Assembly (NCBI GenBank): GCA_020852155.1 | Contig: JADZBJ010000416.1 | Location: 1 to 15,571, forward strand | DNA: 15,571 nucleotides | Origin: Saprospiraceae bacterium | GTDB lineage: Bacteria > Bacteroidota > Bacteroidia > Chitinophagales > Saprospiraceae | Direction: 5' to 3' | Part shown: piece after piece, positions 1 to 7,031 of the stretch | How positions within the stretch are numbered: the first letter of the stretch is position 1 | How the letters are laid out: each line of letters starts with the position of its first letter | The notes under the pieces: model-generated | Seen by the model: only the letters and a program-made list of their open reading frames with translations | Databases searched by the model: none | What the model was told of the DNA's origin: nothing | Made by a program: the position numbers and the translations under genes

Positions 1-1449
1 CTCCGTAGAGCCGGTGCTGCCCAGCCTGTTGGTCAAATCGCGTACGGCATTCACCAGCCCGAATTGTTTTAGCGCACCAGGCTGCAGGTTTTGTGAAATG
101 TGGCGCGTTTCCAGTACCGTCGCATCCAGCAGTTTTTTGACATTCTGAAAATCCTTGTTTTTGGAAAGCCCCTTGTTTCTGGAAAGCAGGTTTTCCAGCT
201 GCATTTTGGTGGCTGCCAGCATACCGCCTACGCTGTCGTGCAAATCCTGCGCAATGCGCAAACGCTCACTGTCCTGCCCCTCCAGAATTCCTTTCATCGT
301 TTCCATGCGTTGGCCTTGTTCCAGTTCAAGGATATAGCGTCGGCTTAATTCCTGATTTTGCTCTGCGATCACACGGTCAGAGTGTATGCGATGTCGGTAA
401 TCACGGAAAAATATCCAGGCTGCCAGCATCCAGGCGCCCAGGCCAAAGAGGATAGCGCCAAACCACAGCCGCTCTTCCTTTCGTTGTTTCTCTGCCTGTA
501 ATTGTTCCTGTTCGAGGTTGGCAATAGCCTGTCGAATATTCTTGTCTTCGAATTGAAGGGCTTGTAATTGCAATGCTCTGGAAAGGTCTCGATTCAGCAA
601 CGTATCGCCCAAAGTGCCATATCGAAGGGCGTAATATTGAGCGTTGCGCAGGTTACCCGTCGCTTCATACACTTGAGAAAGGCGCTGGTAAATGGTTCTT
701 CGGGTAGCGTGATCGTTGGGGTGACAATACCTTTCTGCTTCTTTCAGTATCCCCAGCGCCTTGGCGTATTGCCGGTCCAGGTATGCGGAGTAACCCAGCA
801 TTAACCGGGTGTAAGTCAACTGGTTTTGGGGCAATTTTGCCTTGATAGCCAGAGTATATGCTTGAAAAGCCACATAGTATGCTATGTTGTAGCGATGCTC
901 TCTGTGGAGTTTTTCAACCGTTTGCAACAAAACCTGCACATCCAGTGAAGTATCCCTGAGCAGGTAATTTTTATCCTTGAATTTACGACGGTAGTACTCG
1001 GCTTTGACGGTATCGCGGGCCAGGTCGTAGGCTCGGCTTAATCTGGCGCAGATATGGGTTTCCATCTCCAGATTATGTCGGCTGGTGAAGTATTCCAGCG
1101 CTTCGAGGTGAACATCAATAGCGCCTGCCACAGCGCCGCGTTCGGCTACCCGCTCGGCCAGGTCGGAGCGCGCACGCTGCGCCGACATGGTATCGCCTGC
1201 CTGATAAAATCTTGTTACACTCTTATTGAGGTATTGAAACGCTGAATCCAGCAAACCGGACTCCTGCTCGCTGTGCATGGCCCAATAGTACCAGGCCAGC
1301 GCCTGCTTGTGCAGGTCGCGCTGTTTGATCCCCTGATCCAGCAATGCCTGAATGGTATCAAACGGCGGTCGCTCAAGCATCTTGTCCTGCGCAAGCGTCG
1401 GATGGCAATAGATCAGAATGCAACAAAATGCCAGGAGTGTTTGACGCAT
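1..1449 (-). CDS. TPR-containing sensor histidine kinase (HisKA_3 type), 3' end beyond the window
   Basis: Not closed inside the window: 483 codons read open from ATG at 1449 to the left edge. The N-terminus is a signal peptide (about residues 1-20, ending near TLAQ). Residues ~25-300 are helical, aromatic/alanine-rich repeats consistent with TPRs. A Gln/Glu-rich stretch (~295-325) looks like a coiled coil, and one membrane helix follows (~328-348, LWFGAILFGLG...). A second helical linker leads to the dimerisation/phosphoacceptor motif ERLRIAQDLHDSVGGML, with the likely phosphorylated His at residue 404. This motif is typical of the HisKA_3 (NarL/DesK-like) family. The HATPase domain must lie left of the window. 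By family, it senses through the periplasmic TPR region and phosphorylates a LuxR-type regulator; neither ligand nor regulator is visible. It starts 25 nt after the secreted protein at 1475-2074 and is probably co-transcribed with it. Confidence 0.88.
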   Translation of the reverse strand, partial: MRQTLLAFCCILIYCHPTLAQDKMLERPPFDTIQALLDQGIKQRDLHKQALAWYYWAMHSEQESGLLDSAFQYLNKSVTRFYQAGDTMSAQRARSDLAERVAERGAVAGAIDVHLEALEYFTSRHNLEMETHICARLSRAYDLARDTVKAEYYRRKFKDKNYLLRDTSLDVQVLLQTVEKLHREHRYNIAYYVAFQAYTLAIKAKLPQNQLTYTRLMLGYSAYLDRQYAKALGILKEAERYCHPNDHATRRTIYQRLSQVYEATGNLRNAQYYALRYGTLGDTLLNRDLSRALQLQALQFEDKNIRQAIANLEQEQLQAEKQRKEERLWFGAILFGLGAWMLAAWIFFRDYRHRIHSDRVIAEQNQELSRRYILELEQGQRMETMKGILEGQDSERLRIAQDLHDSVGGMLAATKMQLENLLSRNKGLSKNKDFQNVKKLLDATVLETRHISQNLQPGALKQFGLVNAVRDLTNRLGSTGSTE

Positions 1450-1474
1450 GACTTGGTATTGTGGCAATGAAAAA

Positions 1475-2074
1475 TCAGGCGCGATCGCATTTTTCAATCG
1501 GCGAGCACAGATCAAGCAGCAAATTGCCCTTGTATTTGAACGTTATACCTGGTGCGTAATAAGCCTCAAATGTAATGTACGAAACGTCTTGTGCTGTCGT
1601 GAAATGCAATTTGTAATTCCGCCAGTCGGTATGACTGATCATGGGCGTTACATCGAGCAATTCTTCTTTTGCGCCTTTCGATGAGCCGCCCCAAACACGC
1701 AACCTCACCGACTGATTATAGCCGACATAACGCTCGGCATGGGCCAGGTATAAATTAAAGGTATAACAATTTCCCTTTTTCAAACGCTCGCTCAATGCCT
1801 GACTGATGTCTTCGCGGGTACCATCTTCGCGGGTAACCAATCCGACGCATGATTTGCCATCATGCGGTGTACATACAACGCCCCAGGCGCCGGGTTGTAT
1901 ATCAGGAGTGCTGCCCGGCGAACTGGTCCAACCCTCGGGGCAAGCCGAAGTGGCTGTCACACGCGGGTCTTCAAATGACGGATTTCGGAAGTATATTTTC
2001 TCCCCTTGACTTTGCTGCATCAGGCTGAACGTATGCAGGGCGCACAGACAGAGTAAGAAAAATTTGGACAACAT
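1475..2074 (-). CDS. Small secreted protein with carbohydrate-binding-like jelly-roll fold
   Basis: A 199-residue protein with a signal peptide (MLSKFFLLCLCALHTFSL, cleavage around residues 18-24). The mature part begins IYFRNPSFEDP and continues with P.GW, TPDIQPGAWGV and DGKSCVGLVTR, then a central GNCYTFNLYLAHAE strand and a C-terminal LLLDLCSPI. This pattern (NPSFED, GW, DG.S.VGL, G..Y.F...L) resembles galactose-binding/CBM-like beta-sandwich domains common in exported Bacteroidota proteins, often next to OmpA or sorting domains. None of those extra domains is present, and no lipobox was recognised. The ATG at 2074 is only 6 nt after the stop of the upstream SRPBCC gene, which suggests translational coupling. 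Exact function is unknown. Ligand binding for the downstream periplasmic-sensing kinase is speculation from gene order. Confidence 0.75.
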   Translation of the reverse strand: MLSKFFLLCLCALHTFSLMQQSQGEKIYFRNPSFEDPRVTATSACPEGWTSSPGSTPDIQPGAWGVVCTPHDGKSCVGLVTREDGTREDISQALSERLKKGNCYTFNLYLAHAERYVGYNQSVRLRVWGGSSKGAKEELLDVTPMISHTDWRNYKLHFTTAQDVSYITFEAYYAPGITFKYKGNLLLDLCSPIEKCDRA

Positions 2075-2080
2075 CCTGAT

Positions 2081-3124
2081 TTATTTATTCAAACTGAGCG
2101 AATCAGATTTGGGTACTGCAAAATAATAAATCCGGGTCAACCACTTGGTTGTGTCCGGCTCTTTGGCAGTATCTGTAACGTATTCTTCAATCGCCGGAGG
2201 CACCCATGTGAGCATTTTTTTCGACAAATATTCCTCCATCGCTGCATGGGCCAGTCCGGTGCTGTCGTATTGGCCGTGGTAGTCAATTTTCAGGGCTTTT
2301 CGGCCACCCAAGGTGAAAACGCCAATGCCATCGCCTAATTTTTTAGCGGCAGTAACCGGAACGACAGCAGCCATATCGGTCAGACCTGTCGAGTCGTTGT
2401 ACGACCACACGATAGTGCAAGGCGGGCCGTCAGGCGTCATGGCATTTTCCTGTACTGCGCTCATGGCCAGGGGCAGGTTTTGCTGAAAAAACGCTGAAAT
2501 ATCGGTGATAGGCACTTCTTTGCGAAGGCCGACAAAGTACCTGACCGGCATATCCATCTCAACGACTTCGTAGCCTTTGTATTTCGGATGGGCTATGCCT
2601 TCGCACAGTTTTTTCAGGTTGCCCAGTCCGCGTTCGTAGTCAGCGCCCATTGCCTTGTTAATGTCCGTAAACATAGCCCAGGCATTAATCGGAAACGGAA
2701 AATTGGTATCCATACCCCATGAAACTTTTGTCTTCATGGAATCGCCTGTAACCTGAAAAAACACAGGTGATACCGCCTGAAATGGCTCTTTAAAACTTAT
2801 TTCAAGATCAATGCGATCGCCTTCAATTTTCTTGATGACTTCCTTGCCTTCGCCGACATCTTCAGTGCCTTTCCAGGCATAAGCGGCGCCTACTTCGCCA
2901 TCCACACCTTCATACGTGATTTGCATGTTGGGGTCGAGGTCGTTCCAGGGCTGCCATTTGGTGAAATTTTTGAAGTGGCGTACCTGATCCCACACGAGAT
3001 GTCGCGGTGCATCTATCTCGATACTGCGTTCTACATGATATGTTTTTTTGGCAAAAAGGCCCAATAAAACGATGAGGACAACAAAGCCAAGTACTGCGTA
3101 AAGGAGGTATTTTAAAAATTTCAT
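2081..3124 (-). CDS. Membrane-anchored SRPBCC domain fused to a GyrI-like effector-binding domain
   Basis: 347 residues. One N-terminal membrane helix (~5-25, YLLYAVLGFVVLIVLLGLF) is followed by a SRPBCC/polyketide-cyclase-like domain (~29-172), recognisable from YHVERSIEIDAPRHLVWDQV, the FTKWQPW segment and the terminal helix with YERGLGNLKKL. A linker leads to a second domain (~183-345) beginning YEVVEMDMPVRYFVGLRKEV, the opening of GyrI-like/AraC-type effector-binding domains, and ending RIYYFAVPK. Both domains belong to families that hold small hydrophobic ligands; no DNA-binding domain is present, so it is not a transcription factor as it stands. The membrane helix suggests a location at the inner membrane. 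It lies 23 nt after purQ and 6 nt before the secreted protein. The ligand is unknown. Confidence 0.85.
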   Translation of the reverse strand: MKFLKYLLYAVLGFVVLIVLLGLFAKKTYHVERSIEIDAPRHLVWDQVRHFKNFTKWQPWNDLDPNMQITYEGVDGEVGAAYAWKGTEDVGEGKEVIKKIEGDRIDLEISFKEPFQAVSPVFFQVTGDSMKTKVSWGMDTNFPFPINAWAMFTDINKAMGADYERGLGNLKKLCEGIAHPKYKGYEVVEMDMPVRYFVGLRKEVPITDISAFFQQNLPLAMSAVQENAMTPDGPPCTIVWSYNDSTGLTDMAAVVPVTAAKKLGDGIGVFTLGGRKALKIDYHGQYDSTGLAHAAMEEYLSKKMLTWVPPAIEEYVTDTAKEPDTTKWLTRIYYFAVPKSDSLSLNK

Positions 3125-3147
3125 GTCAGCAAAATTCAGAACGTGAA

Positions 3148-3864
3148 TCAGATCGTTTTGAGGAGGGTTTGGGCTTGTAGCAGTGATTCAAAAAGGCCGC
3201 GCCCGTCGGTGTTGGCCAGGATGTCTTCGCTGGCTCTTTCAGGGTGTGGCATCATGCCAAATACATTGCGTTTTTCATTACAAACGCCTGCAATATGCCT
3301 GGATGCGCCATTAGGATTGGCCAGATCACTGACCTGACCGGCAGCATCGCAGTAGCGGAACAAGACCTGATCGTTTTGTTCGAGCGTGTCGAGCGTTTTT
3401 TCGTCGGCATAAAAACGGCCCTCGGCATGGGCAATGGGGATATTCAGCGGCTGTCCGACAGTCAGGTTGGAGGTTAACATGGAGTTGTTCGTTTCAGCGC
3501 GGATAAACACATTCGAGCAAATGAACTGTTGACCGCTGTTGCGCAGCAATACGCCGGGCAACAAACCTGATTCGCACAAAATTTGAAAGCCGTTGCAAAC
3601 GCCAAATACATAGCCCTGACCTGAGTCCGCAAACTCCTTGACAGCCTGCATGATGGGCGAAAGGTGTGCAATAGCGCCAGCGCGAACATAGTCGCCAAAG
3701 GAAAAGCCGCCGGGCAATACAACACAGTCGCCTGCGCCCAACATACCCAGATCACTTTGCTTATGCCAAAGTTTGACCACTTCACAACCCATAACATCAC
3801 CCAGCACGTGAACCATATCGTCGTCGCAGTTGGAGCCAGGGAAGACAATTACGCCAAATTTCAT
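3148..3864 (-). CDS. purQ: Phosphoribosylformylglycinamidine synthase, glutaminase subunit PurQ
   Basis: PurQ supplies ammonia from glutamine to PurL for step four of purine synthesis (FGAR to FGAM), in the cytoplasm with PurS and the short PurL. The 238-residue protein begins MKFGVIVFPGSNCDDDM. It has the class I amidotransferase signatures: PGGFSFGDYVRAGAIA, the nucleophile elbow YVFGVCNGFQIL with the catalytic Cys, and the C-terminal His-Glu pair in MMPHPERA. Length and motifs match the family. A longer frame opens at 3915, but its first 17 residues do not fit PurQ, and a strong Bacteroidota-type promoter (3892-3918) overlaps them, so I place the start at ATG 3864. No Shine-Dalgarno sequence precedes it. 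A stand-alone PurQ implies that this organism uses the multi-subunit PurSQL enzyme. The downstream genes probably share its transcript. Confidence 0.95.
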   Translation of the reverse strand: MKFGVIVFPGSNCDDDMVHVLGDVMGCEVVKLWHKQSDLGMLGAGDCVVLPGGFSFGDYVRAGAIAHLSPIMQAVKEFADSGQGYVFGVCNGFQILCESGLLPGVLLRNSGQQFICSNVFIRAETNNSMLTSNLTVGQPLNIPIAHAEGRFYADEKTLDTLEQNDQVLFRYCDAAGQVSDLANPNGASRHIAGVCNEKRNVFGMMPHPERASEDILANTDGRGLFESLLQAQTLLKTI

Positions 3865-3891
3865 ATTGAAATGCTTTAAAAAATGCAGGTG

Positions 3892-3918
3892 CAAAACTAC
3901 ATCATACGGAGGCACAAA
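3892..3918 (-). promoter_or_regulatory. Bacteroidota-type promoter of purQ
   Basis: Read on the minus strand, TAGTTTTG (3899 to 3892) matches the Bacteroidota -7 consensus TAnnTTTG exactly. A TTTG (3918 to 3915) lies upstream as a candidate -33 box with a 15-nt spacer, somewhat shorter than usual. Transcription would start near 3885, giving a leader of about 20 nt before the purQ ATG at 3864. Confidence 0.6.
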
Positions 3919-3987
3919 TTCGTAAAAGTGTACAATTGGTTTTAAGAACTCCTCCGGGATTTTCTACAGGATTGGATACCTGAAATC

Positions 3988-4023
3988 AAAAAAGGCCACT
4001 CCGAAATAGATTCGGAATGGCCT
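3988..4023 (-). terminator. Rho-independent terminator of the PUR-domain gene
   Basis: On the minus strand a 13-bp stem (4023-4011 with 4005-3993, including one G-U pair) closes a 5-nt loop and is followed directly by a run of six T (3993-3988, shared with the last stem base). It sits 30 nt after the stop of the 4054-4848 gene. It therefore separates that gene from the purQ operon, which has its own promoter further on. Confidence 0.85.
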
Positions 4024-4053
4024 GCTGATATTTTTCGTCAAGTATTGCGATGA

Positions 4054-4848
4054 CTATTTGTCATCATCCCATTCATCGTTGTCTGCGTCTTTTTGTTTGC
4101 TGCTGGCATCATTCTGGTCGTCGCCCTCGAATTCATCATCTTCAGCATCGCGGTTTTGCGCTTCCCATTCTGCCTGACGACGATCAAACTCTTCGTAGTC
4201 AAACTCAGGCATCAAGTCGGTTTTAACATGGTTAACCACTTCATTGAGGGAAGCAACAAACCTGTTGAAATCTTCTTTGTACAGGAAAAGTTTGTGGCGC
4301 TTGTAGCCGTAGCCATCTTCCCGACGTGTGCTTTCAGTAATGGTGATGAAGTAATCTTCACCACGTGTTTTTTTCACATCAAAGAAGTAAGTGCGGCGCT
4401 TGCCTGCACGTACGCGTTTTGAAAAAACGCTTTCTTCTTCGCGTTCGCCACGGTCGTCACGGTCTCTGAAACCGCCGCCGCCGCCGCGAAACCCGCCGCC
4501 GCTACGGAATCCACCGCGGTCATCACCGCCGCGAAATCCACCACGGTCACGGTCGCCGCCACGGAATCCGCCACGGTCGTCGCCGCCGCGAAATCCACCA
4601 CGGTCACGGTCGCCGCCACGGAATCCACCACGGTCGTCGCCGCCGCGAAATCCACCACGGTCGCCGCCACGGTCGCCGCCGCGGAATCCGCCACGGTCAT
4701 CGCCGCCGCGAAATCCACCACGGTCGCCGCCGCGATCACCACCGCGATCACCACCACGGTCGCCACCGCGATCATCCCGATCCCGATTCTCGCCTCTGTC
4801 ATTAGAGTCCCTGAACCCGTCTCTCTTTTTGAAATACCCGTATTCCAC
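4054..4848 (-). CDS. PUR-domain (DUF3276) nucleic-acid-binding protein with N-terminal RGG repeats and acidic tail
   Basis: 264 residues in three parts. Residues ~18-130 are an Arg/Gly/Asp/Phe repeat with about 21 RGG tripeptides, many in a 19-residue unit (RGGFRGGDD then RGGFRGGDRD; units start near residues 64, 83 and 102). Residues ~139-215 are a PUR domain: SVFSKRVRAGKRRTYFFDVK, then GEDYFITITESTRR, then HKLFLYKEDFNRFVASLNEVV. This is the small bacterial relative of eukaryotic Pur-alpha found in Bacteroidota and spirochaetes (e.g. Borrelia BpuR). Residues ~216-264 are strongly acidic (DAEDDEFEGDD, DEWDDD). The family binds single-stranded DNA or RNA, so a post-transcriptional or chaperone-like role is plausible. 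Most bacterial members have a short N-terminus, so the RGG stretch is the oddity. The start is GTG at 4848; an in-frame TAA lies two codons upstream and no earlier start exists. It is monocistronic, with its own terminator. Confidence 0.9.
   Translation of the reverse strand: MEYGYFKKRDGFRDSNDRGENRDRDDRGGDRGGDRGGDRGGDRGGFRGGDDRGGFRGGDRGGDRGGFRGGDDRGGFRGGDRDRGGFRGGDDRGGFRGGDRDRGGFRGGDDRGGFRSGGGFRGGGGGFRDRDDRGEREEESVFSKRVRAGKRRTYFFDVKKTRGEDYFITITESTRREDGYGYKRHKLFLYKEDFNRFVASLNEVVNHVKTDLMPEFDYEEFDRRQAEWEAQNRDAEDDEFEGDDQNDASSKQKDADNDEWDDDK
4480..4770 (-). repeat. Coding tandem repeat (57-bp unit) encoding RGGFRGGDD/RGGFRGGDRD
   Basis: The DNA encoding residues 27-123 of the PUR protein is a tandem array. 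The clearest part has near-identical 57-bp units (19 codons), each made of a 27-bp and a 30-bp half. The 5' part (residues 27-43) is a simpler 12-bp GGTGGCGAC-type repeat encoding RGGD. Every unit length is a multiple of three, so gain or loss of units would keep the frame. The repeats leave long open frames on the opposite strand and in other minus-strand frames, which are artefacts of the composition. Confidence 0.9.
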
Positions 4849-5004
4849 TTTGTCTTAAAATTTTGTGAAAAAAAGAAATTGTATTGAGCTAAGGTAGATT
4901 TTAGTTTGAATCTCGGACTATCTTTTCGGAAAAATTATGAAAATAGGTTTTTGGCAGAGGGTATATGCCAAAGCAAGCCGGGAAAAAACAGATATTCGCA
5001 CCCA
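4849..5004. promoter_or_regulatory. Divergent A/T-rich promoter region between the PUR gene and the RMD1-family gene
   Basis: This 156-nt gap separates divergent genes and so must hold both promoters. Positions 4855-4905 are strongly A/T-rich. On the plus strand TAGATTTT (4895-4902) is one base off the TAnnTTTG -7 consensus, with TTG elements upstream near 4880-4887. No convincing minus-strand box was found. The right half (4906-5004) is open in frame with the downstream gene from a TTG, but reads as leader rather than protein. Confidence 0.3.
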
Positions 5005-5787
5005 ATGAAAGTTAGTGCATTTTATATTGCCGAGCAACTTGATTTGCGTCGGCTGAAAGAAACCTATGCAGGTCATTTGTTGCATGAAAATCCATCGGAG
5101 GTTTTCTTCCGGGTGGATGGTTCAGGCTATTTCTATGCCTTTGATTACGGCGCTGTTGTTTTCGCCGATATTTCAGATGTTGAAATCAGCCAAAACCTGG
5201 CCTTCCTGCAGCCTTATTGCCAGTTTCCGCTCAAAGAAAAGATTCGGGACGATTTTGAAATCATGCAGGACGCCAATAGCCCGCTCAATGCCGGTTTTGA
5301 CAGCATGACCGTGCCACGCCTGGATGAAACGGTGTTGAAAATCACCATGCTCACACTGGCGCATTCCGTTTCGCTGGATTTTTATGCGCAAAAAGCGGAC
5401 AGTTTGCTGTCGGAAGTCAACCATTTCACGACACAAATGGAACGCAGCGGCACGATCAATATCAGCCGCAAAAACATGGTGCGTTTCATTGGCCGGACAT
5501 TGAACAGTCAAAATCGCATTGTTGACAACCTGTTCATTTTTGACTCGCCGGAGTCTGTCTGGGAAGATGAATACCTCGATCGTATTCACCGAAACCTGGC
5601 GCGTACATTTGAAATTCAGTCGCGTTTTAAGGAGACTGAATACACGTTCAAAGCCATAGACAACAACCTGGCTGTTTTTCGCGAATTGTATTTCCATCGG
5701 GAAAGCAGTCAACTCGAATGGATTATCATTGCCCTGATTTGTATTGAAGTATTCGATATGATTATCAGCAAATTCAATCTTTTGTAA
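5005..5787 (+). CDS. RMD1/YagE (DUF155) family membrane-anchored protein
   Basis: 260 residues from ATG 5005. Family features in order: an early sheet with FFRVDGSGYFYAFDYGAVVFADI (residues ~33-55); the LDETVLKITMLTLAHSVSLDFYAQKADSLL segment (~106-134); a helical region with GRTLNSQNRIVDNLFIFDSPE.VWED (~153-178); FEIQSRFKETEYTFKAIDNNL (~192-211); and a C-terminal membrane helix (~237-255, LEWIIIALICIEVFDMII). This fits COG1723/DUF155, the family of yeast Rmd1 and Rmd8, whose molecular function in bacteria is unknown. The C-terminal helix probably tail-anchors it in the inner membrane. A longer frame from TTG 4906 adds 33 residues with no family resemblance, so I chose the ATG. It is divergent from the PUR gene, and a palindromic element follows 13 nt after its stop. 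Confidence 0.85.
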   Translation: MKVSAFYIAEQLDLRRLKETYAGHLLHENPSEVFFRVDGSGYFYAFDYGAVVFADISDVEISQNLAFLQPYCQFPLKEKIRDDFEIMQDANSPLNAGFDSMTVPRLDETVLKITMLTLAHSVSLDFYAQKADSLLSEVNHFTTQMERSGTINISRKNMVRFIGRTLNSQNRIVDNLFIFDSPESVWEDEYLDRIHRNLARTFEIQSRFKETEYTFKAIDNNLAVFRELYFHRESSQLEWIIIALICIEVFDMIISKFNLL

Positions 5788-5800
5788 AGGCTTCAACGCC

Positions 5801-5970
5801 CTTTAGAGTGTGTTCGGGAATTGGATTTTGGCCTGCTCTCGAAAAATTTAATTCTGCTCGGCGTTAAAATTTTCGCCTTAGAACCCGGCTAAGACTGCAA
5901 ATTTTGCCTTGATCAATATCAAATTTTCCCTCGTTCGGCACAAACCCAATTCCCGAACACACTCTTAAAG
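5801..5970. repeat. ~170-bp imperfect palindromic repeat element (MITE-like)
   Basis: Perfect 20-bp terminal inverted repeats (5805-5824 and 5946-5965, beginning AGAGTGTGTTCGGGAATTGG) extend outward through a one-base bulge to CTTTA at 5801. Similarity continues inward imperfectly (e.g. the AAAATTT stretches near 5842 and 5930). A central hairpin has AAAATTTT flanks (5866-5873 and 5899-5905) and the CTTAG/CTAAG arms (5877-5881 and 5889-5893). The whole 170 bp could fold into one long hairpin. It holds no ORF of note. It fills most of the 253-nt gap between 5787 and 6041 and may also act as a terminator. The remainder, 5971-6040, is A/T-rich with no promoter I could fix. No second copy is present in the window. 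Confidence 0.75.
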
Positions 5971-6040
5971 AATATTCCATTTGTCAATCAAAATCCAACC
6001 CATTTTCAATATTCAACAAACCCCGTTGGGGATTTGATTT

Positions 6041-7024
6041 ATGCAGTTTTCAAGAAGACGTTTTTTTCAACAAACACTTTTAGGCGCCGCATTGACCGGT
6101 TCTTCCGATTTTTGGTCAAGAGCAGCCAATTTGATGGACCATTCCAATCAAAAACGTTCGCCGGTGGTCATTGCCACCTGGGGGCAAAATATTAAAGCCA
6201 CAGATGCTGCCTGGGGCATTCTGGGCAAAGGCGGATATGCACTAGACGCCGTCGAAGCCGGCGCGCGCGTGCCAGAGGCCGACCCCAACGATACCAGCGT
6301 CGGCTACGGAGGTTTTCCAGATCGCGACGGCAATATCACCCTCGATGCCTGTGTTATGGACGAACACGGCATGGCGGGTTCTGTCAGTTTTTTACAACAT
6401 ATCATGCATCCGGTGAGTGTCGCCAGGCAGGTCATGGAAAAAACGCCGCACGTGATGCTGACCGGCGAAGGCGCACTGCAATTCGCGCTCAGTCAGGGCT
6501 TTCCAAGGGAAAATCTGTTGACTGAAACAGCGCGTAAAGCATGGGAAGAATGGAAGATAAAATCCGAATACAAGCCTAAAATCAACGTCGAACGCCACGA
6601 CACCATTGGCATTGTTGCGCAGGATGCGGCAGGCAGGCTTTGCGGCGCTTGTTCGACAAGTGGCCTGGCTTTCAAAATGCACGGCCGTGTAGGCGATAGT
6701 CCGATCATTGGCGCAGGTTTGTATGTGGACAATGAAGTTGGCGCTGTGAGTTGCACGGGCTTGGGCGAAATCGTCCTTCGCAGCCTGGGTGCGTTTTTGG
6801 CCGTGGAGGAAATGCGCCGCGGCGCGAGTCCGCAAAAAGCCGTCGAAACCGCCATCAAACGCATTTATCAGAAATATCCGGCGCAGTGCAAGGAAAACCA
6901 AATCGGTTTTGTCGCCCTTGATAAAAAAGGCAGGCACGGCGCTTACAGCGTACACACGGGTTTCAATTACGCGATTTGTCGCGACGGTAAAAGCCTCGTT
7001 TACGAAGCGGGGCATTTGTTATAA
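6041..7024 (+). CDS. N4-(beta-N-acetylglucosaminyl)-L-asparaginase (glycosylasparaginase), exported
   Basis: Ntn-hydrolase of the asparaginase-2 family; by family it cleaves the GlcNAc-Asn bond of N-glycopeptides after self-processing. The 327-residue protein opens with a twin-arginine-like signal (SRRRFFQQTLLGAALTG, residues 4-20), so export to the periplasm is likely. The mature part starts VVIATWGQNIKATDAAW, then GGYALDAVEAGARVPEADP, and GYGGFPDRDGNITLDACVMD, all typical of glycosylasparaginases rather than plant-type isoaspartyl peptidases. The autocatalytic site is HDTIGIVAQD, with Thr188 the predicted new N-terminal nucleophile. The substrate-contacting GRVGDSPIIGAGLYVD and the TGLGE segment follow. 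Length matches Flavobacterium (Elizabethkingia) enzymes. The start ATG 6041 places the RRR correctly. The permease gene begins 7 nt downstream, suggesting hydrolysis and uptake are linked. Confidence 0.93.
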   Translation: MQFSRRRFFQQTLLGAALTGSSDFWSRAANLMDHSNQKRSPVVIATWGQNIKATDAAWGILGKGGYALDAVEAGARVPEADPNDTSVGYGGFPDRDGNITLDACVMDEHGMAGSVSFLQHIMHPVSVARQVMEKTPHVMLTGEGALQFALSQGFPRENLLTETARKAWEEWKIKSEYKPKINVERHDTIGIVAQDAAGRLCGACSTSGLAFKMHGRVGDSPIIGAGLYVDNEVGAVSCTGLGEIVLRSLGAFLAVEEMRRGASPQKAVETAIKRIYQKYPAQCKENQIGFVALDKKGRHGAYSVHTGFNYAICRDGKSLVYEAGHLL

Positions 7025-7031
7025 TTAGCGC

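Noticed and set aside
568..1684. Several short plus-strand ORFs opposite the histidine kinase and the secreted protein
   Set aside because: They are shadows of minus-strand coding sequence. The minus frame from 1449 to the left edge is continuously open and carries the kinase motifs.
3865..3915. 17-residue N-terminal extension of PurQ
   Set aside because: It does not resemble PurQ, whose conserved start is MKFGVIVFPGSN, and the likely promoter and leader lie in this stretch.
4480..4770. Possible CRISPR array
   Set aside because: The repeats are contiguous without unique spacers, are coding, and vary in the pattern expected of a protein tandem repeat.
4391..4858. Long plus-strand ORF rich in PPRNPPRS repeats, and another minus-strand frame at 4374-4802
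   Set aside because: Both are out-of-frame readings of the RGG-coding tandem repeat. The regular GC-rich units keep several frames open, and only the frame with the PUR domain continues into a recognisable family.
4906..5004. 33-residue extension of the RMD1-family protein from a TTG start
   Set aside because: It has no similarity to the family and a poor start codon; the ATG at 5005 gives a normal-length protein.
5173..5796. 207-residue minus-strand ORF opposite the RMD1-family gene
   Set aside because: It is antisense to a well-supported gene, with a composition that mirrors the sense codons and no recognisable domain. The same applies to 6392-7015, 12116-12670 and 13449-13952.
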